This document shows, one piece after another, positions 60,119 to 64,000 of a DNA stretch of 64,000 nucleotides. Under the pieces are notes generated by a model. That model was not told where the DNA came from. It made no database searches and was given only the letters and a program-made list of their open reading frames with translations. The DNA is from Nocardia gamkensis NBRC 108242 (lineage in GTDB: Bacteria > Actinomycetota > Actinomycetes > Mycobacteriales > Mycobacteriaceae), in NCBI RefSeq assembly GCF_001612985.1, contig NZ_BDBM01000030.1, forward strand, positions 1 to 64,000, given 5' to 3'. How positions within the stretch are numbered: the first letter of the stretch is position 1; each line of letters begins with the position of its first letter. A program made the position numbers and the translations under genes.

Positions 60119-60126
<8 letters not shown>
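59050..60126 (-). CDS. hypE: Hydrogenase maturation protein HypE (carbamoyl dehydratase)
   Basis: This 358-residue protein of the PurM/HypE family has the N-terminal GHGGGGAMSGELI segment, STDSFVVKPIVFPGG and LVTGDTKVVDAGHGDG. The chain ends in PRIC: the terminal Cys358 is the residue that receives the carbamoyl group from HypF and is dehydrated to thiocyanate, the source of the Fe-CN ligands. It overlaps hypD by 8 bases. The usual length and intact C-terminus indicate a working enzyme. Confidence 0.96.
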
Positions 60127-61227
<1,101 letters not shown>

Positions 61228-61231
<4 letters not shown>

Positions 61232-61554
61232 GACCGGGCCTCCGGTTCCTCGCGTGATTGCTCGGCGGCTGGATTGTCCATGCCCGCCTGCTTCGCGGCG
61301 ATGGCGAAACCGTCGCCGAATTCCTCGTTCAGTACGCCGAGGTGCTCGAACTCGGCCAGGGTCCGCAACGCGGACTCCTCGTCCAGCCGCTGGATCGCGA
61401 AACCGACGTGGACCACGACGTAGTCACCGACCGCCGCGTCCGGGATGTATTGCAAGCAAACATCCTTGTGCAAGCCGCCGAAGTCGACGACCGACATCAG
61501 CGTGCCGTCCCGCTCGTGCAGGCTGAGCACTTTTCCAGGTACCGCAAGACACAT
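61228..61554 (-). CDS. hypC: HypC/HybG/HupF family hydrogenase chaperone
   Basis: This 108-residue protein begins MCLAVPGKVLS, with the essential Cys2 that contacts HypD and the hydrogenase large subunit. FGGLHKDVCLQYIPDA and VGDYVVVHVGFAIQRLDEE complete the family pattern. The C-terminal 35 residues are an extension. It starts 16 bases after hypF and overlaps hypD by four bases. Confidence 0.95.
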
Positions 61555-61570
61555 CGTTGCTCTCCTTCGC

Positions 61571-63937
61571 TCATCCCTCGCTGCACGCGAGGAGTTGCCC
61601 GAACGCGAGGCCGCCGTCGTTGGGCGGCAGTCGGTGGTGGGTGATCACGGTGAAGCCGTTGTCGCGCAGCAGCGCACACGAGCGCGCGAGCAGCAGGGCG
61701 TTCTGGAAAACGCCGCCGGACAGGGCGACGACCGTCGCCGGGGCGGCGTAGCGAGCCGCGAGCTCGAGCACCAGCCGGGCGACGGCGGCGTGGAACCGGG
61801 CGCCCACCACCTGCGCGGGTGCGCCCGCGCGCACGTCGGCGACCACATCCGCGAGCACCGGTGCGGGATCGATCAAGGCGGGATCACCGTCGACCAGTGG
61901 GAACCGGTACGCGGTGGCGCCTTCGGCGCCCGCCCGGGACAACCCTTCCAGCTCGATGGCCGCCTGCGCTTCGTAGTCGACGACGTGCCGCACGCCGCAC
62001 AGCGAGGACACCGCGTCGAACAGCCGGCCCATGCTCGACGTGGGAGCGCAGCCCCAACCGGTCCGGAACTGGTGGGCCAGTACCGAACGCTCGGCGGGCG
62101 GACATGCCGCGACCGCCGGAATGTCCTCGGTCCACTCGATCCCCGCCGACCGAAGATGCGCCAGCGCCATGCGGTAAGGCCTGCGCACCGCGAGATCGCC
62201 GCCTGCCAGCGGCACGTATTTCAGATGGGCCAGGCGGCGATAGCCCTTGTAACCCGCGAGCAGCACCTCACCGCCCCACACCGCCGCGTCCGGTCCGTAT
62301 CCGGTGCCGTCGAAGGCGATGCCGACCACCTGCTCGCTCGGGCCGAGTCCGTGCTCGCCCATGACGGCGGCGATGTGCGCGTGGTGGTGCTGGACGGTGT
62401 ACACGGCTCGCTCACCCGCGTGCCTGCGCGCCCACGCGGTGGAGCGGTAGCCGGGATGCGCGTCGGCGACCAGTTGGGCGGGCCGCACCCCGGTGAGTTC
62501 CGCGAGGTGGCGCTGGGCCGCGTCGAAGGAGCGCAGCGTCGCCAGATCGTCCATGTCGCCGATGTGCTGGCTCAGCCAGGCGTATCGACCGTCGGCCACC
62601 GCGCAGGTGTTCTTGAGGTCGGCGCCGACGGCGAGCGTCGGCGGCAGTGGAACCGGTAGCAGCAACGGCAGCGGCGCGTACCCGCGCGAGCGCCGGACGG
62701 GCAGTTCGCGGCCGTCGAGCGAACGCACCACCGAGTCGTCACAGGGCACCAGGATGCGCCGGTTGTGCGTCAGCCAGCCGTCGGCCAGCCCGGCCAGCCG
62801 GGTGCGGGCGTCCTCGTCCTGGTAGCAGATCGGCTCGCCGCCGAGGTTGCCGGAGGTCATCACCAGCACCTGCGGGCCGGGCGGGTCGCCGGGCAGACCG
62901 AACAGCAACAGATGCAGCGGGGTGTAGGCGAGCATGACGCCCAGGTCCGGGTTGCCCGGCGCCACCGAGGGAGCCGGGATCGGGCGGTATGCCCGCGCCG
63001 CGCCCACCGACGCGATGTCTTCACCCGGCCGAGCGGTGCGGATCGAATCGGCTGCGAACAAGGAGGATTCCCCGGCCGCGGACCGGCGAGCGAGCAGCAC
63101 TATCGGGCGAGCCGGACTGGTCAGCAGCGTCGCGGCGGCGTCGTCGACGGCGACGATGGCCCTTGCCGTGGCGAGATCCGGCACCATCACGGCGAACGGC
63201 TTGTCCCCGCGGCGTTTGCGCCCGCGCAGCTGTGCCACGGCCGTTTCGTCGGTGGCGTCGCAGGCCAGGTGGTATCCGCCGATCCCTTTGACCGCCAGGA
63301 TGCCGCCCGCGCGCAGCAGCTGCCGCGCGGCCGTCAGCGGCGCGCCGGCTCCCGGTCCGGTGTACGCGAGCGTGGGACCGCAGTCGGGGCAGGCGATCGG
63401 CTGCGCGTGGAAGCGGCGGTCGGCGGGATCGGCGTATTCCCGCGCGCACCGGGCACACATGGCGAAGTCGGCCATCGACGTCCGCTCGCGGTCGTAGGGC
63501 AGACTCGCGATGATGGTGAAACGCGGACCGCAATTGGTGCAGTTGACGAACGGATGGCGATAGCGGCGGTCCCCGGGATCGCGCAACTCGCGTTCGCAGT
63601 CCGCGCAGATCGCGACATCGGGAGAGGCCAGCGTGCGGCCACCGCCGTCGCGGGTGGTACCCGCGATGTGGAAGCCGGTGCCGCCACGCACCGGGATGTC
63701 GGCCTGCTCGACCGCCTCGACCACCGCCAGCGGCGGCGGGCGCAGCCGCAGCCGCTCGGCGAACCGGTCCAGATCCGGCGGCGCTCCCTCGATTTCGATG
63801 ACGACGCCACTGCTGTCGTTGCCGACGCTGCCGGACAGGGACAGCTCGGCGGCGGTGGTGTAGACGAACGGGCGGAACCCGACACCTTGGACCACACCGC
63901 GCACGAGCAGACGACGCCGCAGCCGCTGGGTGGTCAT
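61571..63937 (-). CDS. hypF: Carbamoyltransferase HypF
   Basis: This is a 788-residue multidomain enzyme. It has an acylphosphatase domain (about 8-95; RRLLVRGVVQGVGFRPFVY), double zinc fingers (CADCEREL, NCTNCGPRFT, CARCAREY, CPDCGPTL), a YrdC-like domain (about 205-385; ILAVKGIGGYHLACDA) and a Kae1-like carbamoyltransferase domain with VQHHHAHIAAVMGEHG and FDGTGYGPDAAVWGGE. It activates carbamoyl phosphate and loads HypE. The ATG at 63937 overlaps the stop of the next upstream gene (ATGA), so it is inside a longer operon. Confidence 0.96.
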   Translation of the reverse strand: MTTQRLRRRLLVRGVVQGVGFRPFVYTTAAELSLSGSVGNDSSGVVIEIEGAPPDLDRFAERLRLRPPPLAVVEAVEQADIPVRGGTGFHIAGTTRDGGGRTLASPDVAICADCERELRDPGDRRYRHPFVNCTNCGPRFTIIASLPYDRERTSMADFAMCARCAREYADPADRRFHAQPIACPDCGPTLAYTGPGAGAPLTAARQLLRAGGILAVKGIGGYHLACDATDETAVAQLRGRKRRGDKPFAVMVPDLATARAIVAVDDAAATLLTSPARPIVLLARRSAAGESSLFAADSIRTARPGEDIASVGAARAYRPIPAPSVAPGNPDLGVMLAYTPLHLLLFGLPGDPPGPQVLVMTSGNLGGEPICYQDEDARTRLAGLADGWLTHNRRILVPCDDSVVRSLDGRELPVRRSRGYAPLPLLLPVPLPPTLAVGADLKNTCAVADGRYAWLSQHIGDMDDLATLRSFDAAQRHLAELTGVRPAQLVADAHPGYRSTAWARRHAGERAVYTVQHHHAHIAAVMGEHGLGPSEQVVGIAFDGTGYGPDAAVWGGEVLLAGYKGYRRLAHLKYVPLAGGDLAVRRPYRMALAHLRSAGIEWTEDIPAVAACPPAERSVLAHQFRTGWGCAPTSSMGRLFDAVSSLCGVRHVVDYEAQAAIELEGLSRAGAEGATAYRFPLVDGDPALIDPAPVLADVVADVRAGAPAQVVGARFHAAVARLVLELAARYAAPATVVALSGGVFQNALLLARSCALLRDNGFTVITHHRLPPNDGGLAFGQLLACSEG

Positions 63938-64000
63938 GGCAGGTCTCCGCGTTGCAGCAGGCGCAACCCGTCCAGCGCCGCCGTGGCCCCGGCCTCGTCG
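63934..64000 (-). CDS. C-terminal end of an upstream gene in the hyp operon (partial)
   Basis: Reading on the minus strand from the window edge, 21 codons are open and end with TGA at 63934-63936: DEAGATAALDGLRLLQRGDLP. The stop overlaps the hypF start (ATGA). The rest lies outside the window, so I cannot name it. In such clusters hypA, hypB or a hydrogenase maturation protease would be usual. Confidence 0.6.
   Translation of the reverse strand, partial: DEAGATAALDGLRLLQRGDLP

Overview
The window is high-GC actinobacterial DNA, most likely from Nocardia or a close mycolate-containing relative (Mycobacteriales). The main reason is gene order. A conserved backbone runs YihY/BrkB protein, DUF3039, DUF3099, sigB, ideR, DUF4192, PAC2-family protein, PhzF-family protein, nrdR and lexA, in the same order as the Mycobacterium tuberculosis Rv2707-Rv2720 region. 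Here it is interrupted by blocks of accessory genes. GTG starts, overlapping stop/start pairs and short intergenic regions are frequent. I saw no tRNA, rRNA, CRISPR array, insertion sequence or prophage.

Layout. 0-17.9 kb: a rhomboid-like protein, a KhtTU-type K+/H+ antiporter pair, a NarL-type two-component system, a SNF2 helicase with its SWIM-domain partner, several TetR/AraC regulators with nearby target genes, a second SF2 helicase, BrkB/DUF3039/DUF3099, an MFS carrier and a VOC protein. At 17.9 kb there is an array of about 12.6 copies of an 8-bp repeat in front of a methyltransferase gene. 19.8-33.4 kb: sigB with a visible stress-type (GGAAC/CGTT) promoter, a DUF4333 lipoprotein, an overlapping acuC-pat pair (deacetylase and GNAT acetyltransferase), ideR-galE, DUF4192, a lipoprotein, PAC2 and a Ski2-like helicase. 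33.5-36 kb: a two-gene polyamine operon, an ornithine-decarboxylase-like gene followed by one gene fusing S-adenosylmethionine decarboxylase (SpeD) to an aminopropyltransferase (SpeE), closed by a 14-bp-stem terminator. 36-45 kb: a TetR-controlled SDR/tautomerase pair with two identical operators, a GGCT-like protein, oxyR divergent from ahpC-ahpD, PhzF, a SigK/RskA-type sigma/anti-sigma pair, DUF5134 and a class III aminotransferase. 45-55 kb: hrpA, nrdR, an unrecognised secreted protein, and lexA divergent from a small SOS-type membrane protein with four LexA-box-like sites between them, then a GT39-type glycosyltransferase. 55-64 kb: two small membrane proteins, an intergenic region hiding a 27-codon methionine-rich gene and a perfect 20-bp palindrome, then a minus-strand [NiFe]-hydrogenase maturation operon hypF-hypC-hypD-hypE-nickel transporter-DUF6390, nearly all translationally overlapped. 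Its upstream part leaves the window.

Most unusual items: the SpeD-SpeE fusion paired with an ODC-like gene, which could convert ornithine to spermidine with two polypeptides; the Met-rich microprotein with a near-ideal Shine-Dalgarno; the acuC-pat writer/eraser pair beside sigB/ideR; the 8-bp repeat array; and the cluster of LexA boxes. All functional statements rest on reading motifs by eye. No database search was run.
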